Source: Tenacibaculum sp. 1_MG-2023
Lineage (GTDB): Bacteria; Bacteroidota; Bacteroidia; Flavobacteriales; Flavobacteriaceae
Reading direction: 5' to 3'
Length of the DNA stretch: 64,000 nucleotides
Assembly (NCBI RefSeq): GCF_030547425.1
Contig: NZ_JAUORH010000002.1
Location: 1 to 64,000, forward strand
The notes beneath the pieces are model-generated. The model searched no databases, was not told the origin of the DNA, and was given only the letters and a program-made list of their open reading frames with translations. Below are positions 17,515 through 27,380 of the stretch, piece by piece. Numbering within the stretch: position 1 is the first letter of the stretch; every line of letters starts with the position of its first letter. A program made the position numbers and the translations under genes.

Positions 17515-18522
17515 TTATTTAATTGCTTGAGCTAATGTTTTTTGTTCTGACAACCACTTGTTGTATTCTTCTTCTTCAACAACAGTAATTTTCATTTGCA
17601 TATTGTAGTGAGATGCTCCACAAATTTTGTTACACAATAATAAGTAATCAAACTCGTATGGATCTTCTCCATTAGCTTTTCTAATTTTGTTAATTCCCTC
17701 TGTTTTTGCAATTACCTCAGAATTCTGGCGCATTTCAGCTGTAGTATACTTTGGCGTGAATGCGAATTGAGTAACCATACCTGGAACACAGTTCATTTGC
17801 GCTCTAAAGTGAGGCATATAAGCGGAGTGTAATACATCTTGCGAACGGAATTTAAATAACACTTTCTTACCTTTAGGTAAGTATAATTCTGTTACTTGTT
17901 TATCATCCTGTGCACTTGGATCAGACATATCAACACCCATTGTGTTAATACCTTTGATAAAGTTTACATTACCTAAACCTAATTGGTTGTCTTCACCTGC
18001 ATAACGTGCATCCCAACGGAACTGTTGAGAGTATACTTCAATTACAATAGGGTTTTCATCGTCTCCAACATACATAATGTTGTTCCAAGCCCATAAACCA
18101 TATCCAATTAATAATACAATTGTTACTGCTGGAATAGTTGTCCAAATTAATTCTAACTTGTGACTATCTGCATAAAATAATGCCTTGTTGTTTTTATTCC
18201 CTCTATACTTATATGTAAAGAAGAAAATTAAGAACTGCATTCCAAACTGAACGATTCCAATCAACCAAAAAGTAATATTGAAAAGGTTGTCATCATGCTC
18301 TCCTTCGATAGAAGCAGCTTCTGGTAACATGATTACGTTCATGGCAATTAAGCAGTAAATCATCATTGCATATAGGAAAGCCAGAAATCCTAGAGCATAT
18401 TTACCTTGTTTTTCGTTGTCTTCATCTGTAGCAATTATACCACGGAAATTCATTATACGAGTAATTTGCCAAAAACTTACTCCAATTGCAACTGCTATGA
18501 AAATATAAAATAAAGCGAGCAT
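17515..18522 (-). CDS. coxB: Cytochrome c oxidase subunit II
   Basis: This 335-aa subunit carries the CuA site in CNKICGASHYNM (C-x3-C-x3-H-x2-M). The W and Y aromatic electron-entry region lies in SQQFRWDARYAG. The N-terminus has about four membrane segments where most subunit II proteins have two, a form common in Bacteroidota. No fused cytochrome c domain follows CuA, so the heme c that feeds it must come from ActE, ActA or another cytochrome. It lies 33 bp upstream of coxA in the same transcript. Confidence 0.96.
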   Translation of the reverse strand: MLALFYIFIAVAIGVSFWQITRIMNFRGIIATDEDNEKQGKYALGFLAFLYAMMIYCLIAMNVIMLPEAASIEGEHDDNLFNITFWLIGIVQFGMQFLIFFFTYKYRGNKNNKALFYADSHKLELIWTTIPAVTIVLLIGYGLWAWNNIMYVGDDENPIVIEVYSQQFRWDARYAGEDNQLGLGNVNFIKGINTMGVDMSDPSAQDDKQVTELYLPKGKKVLFKFRSQDVLHSAYMPHFRAQMNCVPGMVTQFAFTPKYTTAEMRQNSEVIAKTEGINKIRKANGEDPYEFDYLLLCNKICGASHYNMQMKITVVEEEEYNKWLSEQKTLAQAIK

Positions 18523-18556
18523 ATTATCTAAACTATTTGTTTATTAATTCTTTTTA

Positions 18557-20167
18557 TTAATGATGATTACTATCTTCTCCTCTGTGTTCGATATTATAGT
18601 AATGATATGTTTCACTCTCGTGTAAATATGGGTTACCTTTTGGTACTGGGTTTGCCTTAGCAAATGCACTGAAAGTAGCGAAAATGAATAACCCTACAAA
18701 GAATAACAATCCACTAACTTCACCTATCCCGAATCCCCATTGACCTCCAACTGTTCCAGGCATAACCATTACAAATAAATCTATATAGTGACCTGCTAAA
18801 ATTACAACACCTCCTAGTATAACAAACCAAGGCATGCTCTTAAAATCACTGTTAATTAATAATAGTATTGGAAAAACGAAGTTCATAACTACCATCGCTA
18901 AAAATGGTACTTTATATTCATTAAAACGTAATAAGAAGTATGTAGTTTCTTCTGGCATATCAGCATACCATATTAACATAAACTGAGCAAACCATAAGTA
19001 GGTCCAGAATACTGAGAAACCAAACATAAACTTAGCTAAATCATGGATATGACTATCATTTACTAATGGTAATACACCTTTTGAACGTAAGTAAATAGTT
19101 ACCATAGCTATTACTGTTAAAGCAGATACTAAGAAAGTAGCTAATACATACCATCCAAATAATGTTGAGAACCAGTGTGGATCTATTGTCATAATCCAAT
19201 CCCAAGAAGCCATACTTTCAGTAATCATAAAGAAGAATAAGAAAATTACAGAAATATTATAGTTCTTCTTATGTAATTTTAAATCTCCATTGTCTTGTTT
19301 AATAGAATTTCTTCTAATAATAAAAGTATAAGCATTCCATACTACTAGATAGAAAATACTTCTCATTAACCAACCTGGTGTATTTAAATACCATTTCTTA
19401 CCATCTACAATAGCATCGTAATTTGGACTTGTAGGGTCTACAACTCCTTCTCCCATCCACGTAAATAAATGGTTCATGTGCATTGCCGTTACTATTAAGA
19501 ATACTAACATTAGTATACTAACATAGTGTAAGTTTGAAGTGATAGCTTCCATAACTCTAAATAACACAACAGACCATCCAGACTGTGCTACTCTTTGAGA
19601 AGCATAAAATGCTAATACTAATAATGTGATTCCTAAAGAAAATAATAAAGCAACATACAAAGCAGACCAAGGTCTGTTTTGCATTTGGTGTAAAGCATGT
19701 TCTGCATGAGCATCTCCGTGATCTTCACCATGAGCTTCTGCTACTTCAGTATGTGCTTCAGTTGTTGTTTCATTTGCTTCATCAGCTGTAGCTTCTTCAT
19801 GAGTATCTTCGGCTACGTGTACAGCTGAACTGTCTTGTGCTTGTGTATTTTCTGTAACTTCATCTGAGTGCTCTTGCTCACTATTGTGTGCTACTTCTTC
19901 AGTATGTGTCGCAATACTATCTGCAACATGTTCTTCTGTTGTTACCTCTTCTTCATGCTTTTCAACTTTAGCTTCTTCTGCGTGTTCCTCTTCAGCATGA
20001 TCTGCTTTCGCATCATGACCTCCATGGTGTGCATCTTGTTTTGCTAAAATTTCTTTTGCTTCTTCTAATGTTTTAGGAGCTGATAAGAAACTATAACCTG
20101 TTCCTAAAAGTCCTACAGCCATTAAAACAATAGCAAGCATTTTTAATTTTCCTGAAAACTGGTACAT
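18557..20167 (-). CDS. actF: Alternative complex III subunit ActF with His/Glu-rich insert
   Basis: This 536-aa membrane subunit belongs to the quinol:electron-acceptor oxidoreductase. It has one N-terminal membrane segment, a polar insert from about residue 35 to 155, and then about ten membrane segments with ESMASWDWIMTIDPHWFSTLFGWYV, the ActF signature. The insert is extremely rich in His, Glu, Ala and Thr (for example HHGGHDAKADHAEEEHAEE and EAHGEDHGDAHAEHALHQ). ActF is usually about 400 residues, so the insert explains the extra length. It lies between actE and coxB, with 22 and 34 bp gaps. The role of the insert is unknown; metal binding is possible. Confidence 0.93.
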   Translation of the reverse strand: MYQFSGKLKMLAIVLMAVGLLGTGYSFLSAPKTLEEAKEILAKQDAHHGGHDAKADHAEEEHAEEAKVEKHEEEVTTEEHVADSIATHTEEVAHNSEQEHSDEVTENTQAQDSSAVHVAEDTHEEATADEANETTTEAHTEVAEAHGEDHGDAHAEHALHQMQNRPWSALYVALLFSLGITLLVLAFYASQRVAQSGWSVVLFRVMEAITSNLHYVSILMLVFLIVTAMHMNHLFTWMGEGVVDPTSPNYDAIVDGKKWYLNTPGWLMRSIFYLVVWNAYTFIIRRNSIKQDNGDLKLHKKNYNISVIFLFFFMITESMASWDWIMTIDPHWFSTLFGWYVLATFLVSALTVIAMVTIYLRSKGVLPLVNDSHIHDLAKFMFGFSVFWTYLWFAQFMLIWYADMPEETTYFLLRFNEYKVPFLAMVVMNFVFPILLLINSDFKSMPWFVILGGVVILAGHYIDLFVMVMPGTVGGQWGFGIGEVSGLLFFVGLFIFATFSAFAKANPVPKGNPYLHESETYHYYNIEHRGEDSNHH

Positions 20168-20189
20168 ATCTTAACTATCTATTATAGAC

Positions 20190-20738
20190 TTATTTTAATT
20201 CGCTTCTTAATTTTTCTACGTATTGTACAACTTGCCAACGCTCATCGTATCTTAACTGTGACGCATGAGACCCCATTAAATTTTTACCATACATAATTAC
20301 ATGATAAATGTTACCTGGAGTTAATTCTCTATCTGCGTAATTTGGAATACCATTGAATTTATCTCTTTGAGATAATACTCCGTTTCCATCTCCTTTTGTA
20401 CCATGACAAGACGCACAGTATATACCGTATAACTCTTTACCTTTTTCTAAGTTTGCTTCAGTTGTAGGTAACGGGTTTTTTAATTCAGCTTTTGCTTTTT
20501 CATATCCTTCATTAGTATCTGGAATATCATAAGCTACGACCCCGTTTCTACTTACAGTACCTGCTACTGGTAATTTATTTACCATTTCTTTATTTAACCC
20601 CTCAGCTCCATTTACATCATAAGGTACAGATACGTACATATCTGGCATAAATTGTACTTGTGGTTTTCGTTTATCGTTACAAGAACTTAAGCTTGTTGCT
20701 GCTACAGCTAAAGCGATAATTATTTTTAAATTCTTCAT
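20190..20738 (-). CDS. actE: Alternative complex III monoheme cytochrome ActE
   Basis: This 182-aa lipoprotein (signal LKIIIALAVAATSLSSC) has one c-type heme site, CASCH, at about residues 110-114, with a Met ligand probably in MYGKNLMGSHASQL. The N-terminal half before the heme (VQFMPDMYVSVPYDVNG) is typical of ActE. It passes electrons out of the complex toward subunit II of the oxidase. It lies 9 bp downstream of actD. Confidence 0.93.
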   Translation of the reverse strand: MKNLKIIIALAVAATSLSSCNDKRKPQVQFMPDMYVSVPYDVNGAEGLNKEMVNKLPVAGTVSRNGVVAYDIPDTNEGYEKAKAELKNPLPTTEANLEKGKELYGIYCASCHGTKGDGNGVLSQRDKFNGIPNYADRELTPGNIYHVIMYGKNLMGSHASQLRYDERWQVVQYVEKLRSELK

Positions 20739-20747
20739 ATCTCTTTA

Positions 20748-21275
20748 TTAGTGCGTTTCTACTACGTTAATTTCTACAGCTCCTGTTGTTTCTAACAATG
20801 ACACTAACTCTTCCTCACTCCCTTTAACAGGAATTTCCATTAAAAAGTGATCATCTGTAGTTCTTGGATCAGGATTTTCAGCTTCTTTGAATGGCCAAAT
20901 CTTACTTCTCAAGTAAAAAGTAATTACCATTAAGTGTGCTGCAAAAAACACTGTTAATTCGAATAATATTGGTACGAAAGCTGGCATGTTCGCTGCCCAA
21001 GAAAAGTTTGGTTTTCCACCAATATCTTGAGGCCAATCAGCAATCATAGTATACCATGTTAACCAAACTGCTACTGATAAACCTGTAATACCGTATAAAA
21101 AAGCAGTAATCGCTAAACGTGTTGGTGCTAAGCCCATTGCTTTGTCTAATCCGTGTACTGGAAATGGACAAAATACTTCTTCAATGTGATGATTCTCTGC
21201 TTTAACTTTCTTAACGGCATCCATTAAGATATCATCATCATTATATAATGCGTGAATTACTTTATTAGTGCTCAT
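20748..21275 (-). CDS. actD: Alternative complex III subunit ActD
   Basis: This 175-aa protein is of the DUF3341 type: an N-terminal cytoplasmic part (VIHALYNDDDILMDAVKKV), two membrane segments (ITAFLYGITGLSVAVWLTW and FVPILFELTVFFAAHLMVITF) and a C-terminal tail with a small domain. I chose ATG 21275 (MSTNKVIHAL); the frame extends to 21308, but that part lies inside actC. The chosen start overlaps the actC end by 11 bp, which suggests translational coupling. Confidence 0.92.
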   Translation of the reverse strand: MSTNKVIHALYNDDDILMDAVKKVKAENHHIEEVFCPFPVHGLDKAMGLAPTRLAITAFLYGITGLSVAVWLTWYTMIADWPQDIGGKPNFSWAANMPAFVPILFELTVFFAAHLMVITFYLRSKIWPFKEAENPDPRTTDDHFLMEIPVKGSEEELVSLLETTGAVEINVVETH

Positions 21276-22665
21276 TGTTCTCTTCTCTTGATTTTTTAAA
21301 ATTCTCACCTGATGATTTCAAAATAGTCTTAATCTCCGCCGTAGGAATTACTGGGAATGTTCTTGCATATAATAAGAATAATACAAAGAAGAATCCTATA
21401 GTTCCTACAAAGATACCTACGTCTACAAACGTTGGCTCAAAACGCCACCATGTAGATGGTAACTGTCCTTTACTTAATACAATTGCGATGATATCAAAAC
21501 GCTCAAACCACATACCTATATTAATTACAATAGAGATAATAAAAGACCAAATAAAGCTTCTTCTGATTTTTTTGAACCATAATAATTGTGGAGTGAAAAT
21601 ATTACAGATTAATAATGACCAAAATGCCCATCCATAAGCTCCTGCTTCTGCTCCAAATGATAAGTATGTATAATTTTCATAAGGAGACCCTGTATACCAT
21701 GCAATAAAGAATTCTGTTGCATAAGCTACTGCTACAATACCTCCTGTTAAGATAATTACGATGTTCATATATTCAACGTGTAAACGTGTAATATATGCTT
21801 CCATATTCGTAACCTTACGCATAATACCTAATAAGGTTTGTACCATTGCGAATCCTGAGAAAATCGCTCCTGCTACGAAATAAGGAGGGAAGATTGTTGA
21901 GTGCCATCCTGGGTTGATAGAAGTAGCAAAGTCCATCGATACAATTGTGTGTACAGAAAGTACTAATGGTGTTGCTAAACCTGCTAATACTAATGATACT
22001 TCTTCAAAACGTTGCCAATCTTTTGCTCTACCTGACCATCCAAAAGATAATAAAGCATAAATTTTCTTTTGAAAAGGTTTTACAGCTCTATCACGAATCG
22101 TTGCAAAATCAGGCAATAAACCAGTCCACCAGAAAACTAATGATACCGATAAATACGTAGAAATTGCGAATACATCCCATAATAATGGAGAGTTAAAGTT
22201 TACCCATAATGATCCGAATTGGTTAGGAATTGGTAATACCCAGTATCCATTCCATGGACGTCCCATGTGGATGATTGGGAACAATCCTGCTTGAAATACC
22301 GCAAAAATTGTCATCGCTTCTGCAGAACGGTTAATTGCCATTCTCCATTTTTGACGGAATAATAAAAGTACTGCAGAAATAAGTGTTCCTGCGTGACCAA
22401 TACCTACCCACCATACGAAGTTGGTAATATCCCATGCCCAACCGATGTTTTTATTTAATCCCCAAACACCGATTCCTGTTCCTACGGTGTAAAAGATACA
22501 TCCAAATCCCCATAACATTGCTGCTAAAGAGATATAGAATGCTATATACCAATTTTTGTTTGCTTTCCCTTCAATAGGTCTAGCAATATCTTCAGTAATA
22601 TCATGATAACTCTTGTTACCAAGTATTAAAGGTTCTCTATAAGATGATTCGTAATGAGACGACAT
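21265..22665 (-). CDS. actC: Alternative complex III NrfD-like subunit ActC
   Basis: This 466-aa polytopic protein of the NrfD/PsrC family has about ten membrane segments and is thought to bind the quinol. Characteristic stretches are [26 protein letters not shown]-type sequence near residues 75-100, [35 protein letters not shown], and [12 protein letters not shown]. It is complete. It follows actB by 27 bp. Confidence 0.95.
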   Translation of the reverse strand: [466 protein letters not shown]

Positions 22666-22692
22666 AAATCTATATACTTATTAATTTTACTA

Positions 22693-25600
22693 TTAGGCTT
22701 CGTTTGTATTTCTTACTTTCACTTGATACACTACGTTTGGTTTTGTACCAATATAATCTAACACGTGGAAAGCTCTTCTATCTTCTTTTAATGCTGCAAC
22801 TGTATCTTCTGAGTTGTTTATATCTCCAAACACCATTGCTCCAGTAGAACAAGCAGATGAACATGCTGTTTCAAACTCATCTTTCTTAATAGCTCTACCT
22901 TCTTTCTTAGCCTTTAAGATAGTAGCTTGCGTCATTTGGATACACATAGAACATTTTTCCATAACTCCACGAGAACGAACTACTACGTCTGGGTTTAACA
23001 CCATTTTTCCGTACTCGTTATTCATGTTAAAATCAAACTCGTTGTTCTCAGCATAGTTAAACCAATTAAAACGACGAACTCTATATGGACAGTTGTTTGC
23101 ACAGTAACGAGTACCTACACAACGGTTATACGCCATTTGATTTTGACCTTGACGACCGTGTGATGTTGCTGCTACCGGACATACTGTTTCACATGGTGCG
23201 TGATTACAGTGCTGACACATCATAGGTTGGAAAGCAACCTGTGGGTTTTCAGCTGGATTTTCTAAAGCATCAAATAAATCTCCTTTACTTAACTCTAATA
23301 CTTTTTCAGTATAACGTCTTTCAACTTCTTGATTCGCTATGTTTGGATTTTGAGCTTTGAACTCTTCCAATGTCATTTTAGCTTCGTGTTGCTTATCTAC
23401 AACGGTAGAAGAATAATAACGATCAATACGTAACCAAGCCATATCTCTACCAACTCTCACTTCATCTTTACCAACAACAGGAACGTTGTTTTCAGCGTGA
23501 CATGCAATAACACATGCTCCACAACCTGTACAAGATGTTAAATCGATAGATAAGTTAAAATGGTGTCCTAAAGTTCTATCATGTTCATCCCATAAGTCGA
23601 TTTTACTTCCTTCAACTTCTTGATGATCATAAGAAACCATAAATGGTTTATTCCAAGTATGCTTAGGATCTAATTTTTTATTATTTACTTCTTTTAATGA
23701 AGCTTCTCTTAAGATATCGTGACGACCAGCTAAAGTACTTTGTACTTGCATACAAGCAAACTTGTGCCATCCTGAAGCTTTTTCAATAGAAACATTGTAT
23801 TGAACATTGTTTCCGTTTTGGTAGAAAGGATATGCATTAATACCTACTTGCATTTCTGACTTTAACCCTTGAGTTCTACCGTAACCTAATGCTAAACCAA
23901 CTGATCCTTTTGCTTGACCTGGTTGTATAATCACTGGAATCTTGTTAACTGTAACTCCATTAACCGTTACATTAGCATAGTTACCATCAATAGCACCGTT
24001 ATCTTTCACTGGATTTTCAAAACCTAATTCTTTAGCATCAGCCATAGAAACAGTTAAGTAGTTATCCCAAGAAGCACGTGTAATTGGATCTGGTAACTCT
24101 TGTAACCATGGGTTGTTGGCTTGTTTACCGTCTCCTAACGCTGTTGATGAATATAGATTTAATTCGAATCCTGAAGCATTATTAGCGTCTCTTACTAATT
24201 GTACTGCTGCTGCATTTACATCTACTGTTGATTCAAAAGCTATTTCTTCTTCTGTAGCAATGTTTTCAGCTTTAAAGAATCCATCATGTAATGCTTGATT
24301 CCATGAAGCTCCTCCTAATACATTTGTGCTCCAAAATTCTTTTAAAGTATCGTAATAGTTTACTGAACTTCCTGACCATTTTAACAACACATCTTGTACT
24401 TGACGTGTATTAAATAATGGTTGAATGGTAGGTTGCATTAAACTATAAACACCTTGTTTTGCCATAACATCTCCCCAACTTTCTAAGTTATGAGGTGCTG
24501 GCAATGTATATTGTGTAGCATTAGCTGTAGCGTCATCTTGAGTAGATAATGCAACAGATAATTTTAAGTTCTTAATTCCTTCTGCTAAATCAGCTGCATT
24601 TGCTAATGCATATAAAGGGTTTACGTTGTAAGTAATTAAACCTTTTACTTTACCTCCTTTAACATCTGCTACTAATTGAGCTACTTGAGTATCGTTACCT
24701 TGACGTCTTAAGTTCAAAGTCTCTGTATCGATTACCTCACTATTTAATGCTTTATTAATTGCTAGTGCTATTAATTGTGCATTTTTATCATTTAAACCAG
24801 TAACCACAACTCCTTTTGAACCTGCTTTTTTAAGGTCTTTAGCTAATTGCTTAACCTCAGCATCAAAAGCTGTTGTTTTTGAAGGAAGGCTATTTCCTGT
24901 TACTTGGTTGTATAAGTTTATTAAAGCGTAAACTTGTTCAGATGGCTTAGCAACAATTCTTTTATCAGCATTTGCTCCTGCTAAAGACATGTTAGCTTCT
25001 ATTTGAACATGATAAGACATTTTACCTGTCTTTACTCTACGACCTTCTACATAAGATTTCTCATATCCTCCTTGCCAATCTCCTAAGAAATCTGCTCCAA
25101 TAGATGCAATAACCTCTGCTTTAGTAAAATCGTAATCTGGTAAAGCTCTTTTACCGTACATAGCTTCAAAAGCATCAGCAGCTGCACTTTCTGAAATTGC
25201 ATCGTAAACTACATGCTTAACATTTGGATAAGCAGTGATAAAATCAGCAATTACTTTTTCAGTAGAAGGGCTTGCTAAAGTACCGGTTAAAAACACTACT
25301 GGTTCGTTAGCATCTTTTAACTCATTTAATTTAGCAATGATTTCTTTATCTGCATCTGCCCAAGAAATTTGAGTTTTCCCTTTTCTAGGTTCTTTTAAAC
25401 GTAATTTCTCATCGTATAATGATAAAACTGACGCTTGGGTACGTGCGCTAGTTTCTCCCCATGCCTCTTTGTTTGGCATAATTTGAATTGGACGTCCTTC
25501 GCGTGTTTTTACTAATACGTTTGCAAAATCAAAACCATCTGCAATAGTAGTTGCGTACCAATCAGCAACACCTGCTACGATATCATTTGGTTGCACTACA

Positions 25601-25839
25601 TAAGGAATTGATTTTCTTACTGGACCTTCACAAGCTGCCAAAGAAGCTGCTGCAGTGGTAAATCCAACATATTTCAAGAAATCTCTACGTGATGTTGATG
25701 ATGTTTCTAAGGTTTCTTTGTCGCCTAAAAATTCATCTGTAGGAATATCTTGTACAAACTCATTATTACGTAGCGTTTCAACAACAGAACTACCTTTTAG
25801 TTCTTCAACACTTTGCCAGTATTTTTTGTTTGAAGCCAT
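22693..25839 (-). CDS. actB: Alternative complex III iron-sulfur subunit ActB
   Basis: This 1048-aa periplasmic subunit has a Tat-type signal (SRRDFLKYVGFTTAAASLAAC) whose Cys could be lipidated. Residues about 60-740 form a molybdopterin-oxidoreductase-like domain, which in ActB carries no cofactor. The C-terminal part has four Fe-S cluster binding groups: CTGCGACVIACHAENN, CQHCNHAPCETVCPV, CVGTRYCANNCPYRVRRF and CSMCIQMTQ with a following C-x3-C (ACSSACSTGA). It takes electrons from quinol toward the c hemes. The length is normal for the fused ActB of Bacteroidota. Confidence 0.95.
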   Translation of the reverse strand: MASNKKYWQSVEELKGSSVVETLRNNEFVQDIPTDEFLGDKETLETSSTSRRDFLKYVGFTTAAASLAACEGPVRKSIPYVVQPNDIVAGVADWYATTIADGFDFANVLVKTREGRPIQIMPNKEAWGETSARTQASVLSLYDEKLRLKEPRKGKTQISWADADKEIIAKLNELKDANEPVVFLTGTLASPSTEKVIADFITAYPNVKHVVYDAISESAAADAFEAMYGKRALPDYDFTKAEVIASIGADFLGDWQGGYEKSYVEGRRVKTGKMSYHVQIEANMSLAGANADKRIVAKPSEQVYALINLYNQVTGNSLPSKTTAFDAEVKQLAKDLKKAGSKGVVVTGLNDKNAQLIALAINKALNSEVIDTETLNLRRQGNDTQVAQLVADVKGGKVKGLITYNVNPLYALANAADLAEGIKNLKLSVALSTQDDATANATQYTLPAPHNLESWGDVMAKQGVYSLMQPTIQPLFNTRQVQDVLLKWSGSSVNYYDTLKEFWSTNVLGGASWNQALHDGFFKAENIATEEEIAFESTVDVNAAAVQLVRDANNASGFELNLYSSTALGDGKQANNPWLQELPDPITRASWDNYLTVSMADAKELGFENPVKDNGAIDGNYANVTVNGVTVNKIPVIIQPGQAKGSVGLALGYGRTQGLKSEMQVGINAYPFYQNGNNVQYNVSIEKASGWHKFACMQVQSTLAGRHDILREASLKEVNNKKLDPKHTWNKPFMVSYDHQEVEGSKIDLWDEHDRTLGHHFNLSIDLTSCTGCGACVIACHAENNVPVVGKDEVRVGRDMAWLRIDRYYSSTVVDKQHEAKMTLEEFKAQNPNIANQEVERRYTEKVLELSKGDLFDALENPAENPQVAFQPMMCQHCNHAPCETVCPVAATSHGRQGQNQMAYNRCVGTRYCANNCPYRVRRFNWFNYAENNEFDFNMNNEYGKMVLNPDVVVRSRGVMEKCSMCIQMTQATILKAKKEGRAIKKDEFETACSSACSTGAMVFGDINNSEDTVAALKEDRRAFHVLDYIGTKPNVVYQVKVRNTNEA

Positions 25840-25871
25840 TTATATATGTGTTTTTCTACTTTCTAATTTGA

Positions 25872-27164
25872 TTAATAGTGGCACTTACCACACTCTTTTC
25901 CTCCTAATTGCGCAATAGTTACTTGCTCAACACCGTACTTTTCTGCCAATTCTTTATGAATTTTAGCATAGTACTCATTACCTTTTAAGTCAACCTTAGT
26001 CGCCTTGTGACAATCAATACACCAACCCATTGTTAATGGAGAGTACTGATACACTTCTTCCATCTCCTCCACAGGCCCGTGACATTTTTGACAAGCTACA
26101 CCTCCAACCGTTACGTGTTGTGAGTGGTTAAAATATGCAAAATCTGGCAAATTATGAACTCTAACCCATTTAACTGGCTTAGTATTACCTGTATACTCTA
26201 ATTTATCTGCATCCCAACCTGCCGCTTCATAAATCTTAGCGATTTCTTTATCTAAATCCGCTTTTACTAATGTATGATCATCCATTACCACTTTAGTATC
26301 ATCAGCAACTTCCGAAATATTCTTATGACAGTTCATACAAACACTTACTGAAGGAATTCCAGATGTTTTACTATGTTTAGCAGATGAGTGACAATATTGA
26401 CAATCTATCTTATTGTCTCCTGCGTGAATTTTATGTGAAAATGCAATTGGCTGAATTGGCTGATAACCTTCATCAACACCTATTTTAAACAACGTACCAA
26501 ATAAAAAGTAAGCTGCTATTAAAGCTCCGAAAATTACTGTTAATACTTTTAAAAATGTATTTTGCTTAATTCCTTCCCACAGCTCAGCAGTTTGCCCCAT
26601 TAAACCTGGGGTTTTTGGAGCTCCTTTTAATTCACTAATAGTTTTTAATAAACTACCAATAATTAAAAAAGCTACAACAATTGCTGCTGCTAAAATATAC
26701 AACAACCACTTTGGTGCCTGATCTCCCTGGGTTTCACCTGTAACCTCAGCTCCAGCAACTGCAGCTTTCTTTACCTCACCAACAGTTGTATAATAAAGAA
26801 TATCATCAATGTTTTGATCTGTTAACTGCGGAAATGCAGTCATGTTAGAACCATTATACTCCTCAAAGATGGCTATTGCATCTTTATCTCCAGAAGCTCT
26901 AAGTTCAGCATTGTTTTTAATCCAAGCTTTCAACCATTCGTTAGTTCTTTTTTCTTCAATCCCAGCTAAAGCAGGACCTACAAGTTTTTTATCTAACTTG
27001 TGACACGAAGCACAAAGAGACTTAAATAATTTCTTCCCTTCTTTTTGACGCGCTTCGTCAATATCTTGTGAAAACGCCGAAAAACTTACTAAGAAAACTA
27101 AAAAGAAAGCTAAACTCCTTACTAGAGTTTTGGTTAATCTACTGTGATGATTCACACTTTTCAT
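25872..27164 (-). CDS. actA: Alternative complex III multiheme cytochrome ActA with extra monoheme domain
   Basis: This 430-aa protein has a signal peptide (to about residue 33) and six CxxCH heme sites: CASCH near residue 51, then CQYCH, CMNCH, CQKCH, CIDCH and CGKCH in the C-terminal half. The N-terminal cytochrome c domain (KKLFKSLCASCHKLDKKLVGPALAGI) is followed by a membrane segment (LLYILAAAIVVAFLIIGSLL), a second one at about residue 205 (VLTVIFGALIAAYFLFGT), and the five-heme domain. It is the first gene of the operon. A TACTTTTG promoter box lies about 84 bp upstream. Confidence 0.94.
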   Translation of the reverse strand: MKSVNHHSRLTKTLVRSLAFFLVFLVSFSAFSQDIDEARQKEGKKLFKSLCASCHKLDKKLVGPALAGIEEKRTNEWLKAWIKNNAELRASGDKDAIAIFEEYNGSNMTAFPQLTDQNIDDILYYTTVGEVKKAAVAGAEVTGETQGDQAPKWLLYILAAAIVVAFLIIGSLLKTISELKGAPKTPGLMGQTAELWEGIKQNTFLKVLTVIFGALIAAYFLFGTLFKIGVDEGYQPIQPIAFSHKIHAGDNKIDCQYCHSSAKHSKTSGIPSVSVCMNCHKNISEVADDTKVVMDDHTLVKADLDKEIAKIYEAAGWDADKLEYTGNTKPVKWVRVHNLPDFAYFNHSQHVTVGGVACQKCHGPVEEMEEVYQYSPLTMGWCIDCHKATKVDLKGNEYYAKIHKELAEKYGVEQVTIAQLGGKECGKCHY

Positions 27165-27247
27165 ACTATAAAATATAAGTTTTGTATCTATTTTGGTACA
27201 ATTTTTTCTGTTACATCATTTTAAAAATAAGTACACAGAAAGTTGCA

Positions 27248-27255
27248 CAAAAGTA
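27248..27255 (-). promoter_or_regulatory. Minus-7 promoter box of the act-cox operon
   Basis: On the minus strand it reads TACTTTTG. An ATTTC at about 20 bp upstream may stand in for the minus-33 TTTG. It implies a leader of about 75 nt before actA. Confidence 0.5.
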
Positions 27256-27355
27256 CTACTTCTGTCTAAATTGTGAAATGTTAAGAGAATCCTAATCTGT
27301 AATTTATACTAATTCTAAATAAACCACGTTAACAATGTATTAACTGACAAGTCAT

Positions 27356-27363
27356 TACTTTTG
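27356..27363 (+). promoter_or_regulatory. Minus-7 promoter box for the SPOR gene
   Basis: TACTTTTG lies 17 bp before the start codon and gives a leader of roughly 12 nt. It is divergent from the act operon promoter about 100 bp away. Confidence 0.5.
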
Positions 27364-27380
27364 TAAAAAGATTCAAAAAA

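Noticed and set aside
21275..21637. 120-codon plus-strand frame opposite actC
   Set aside because: It is antisense to the coding strand of actC with no family or ribosome site.
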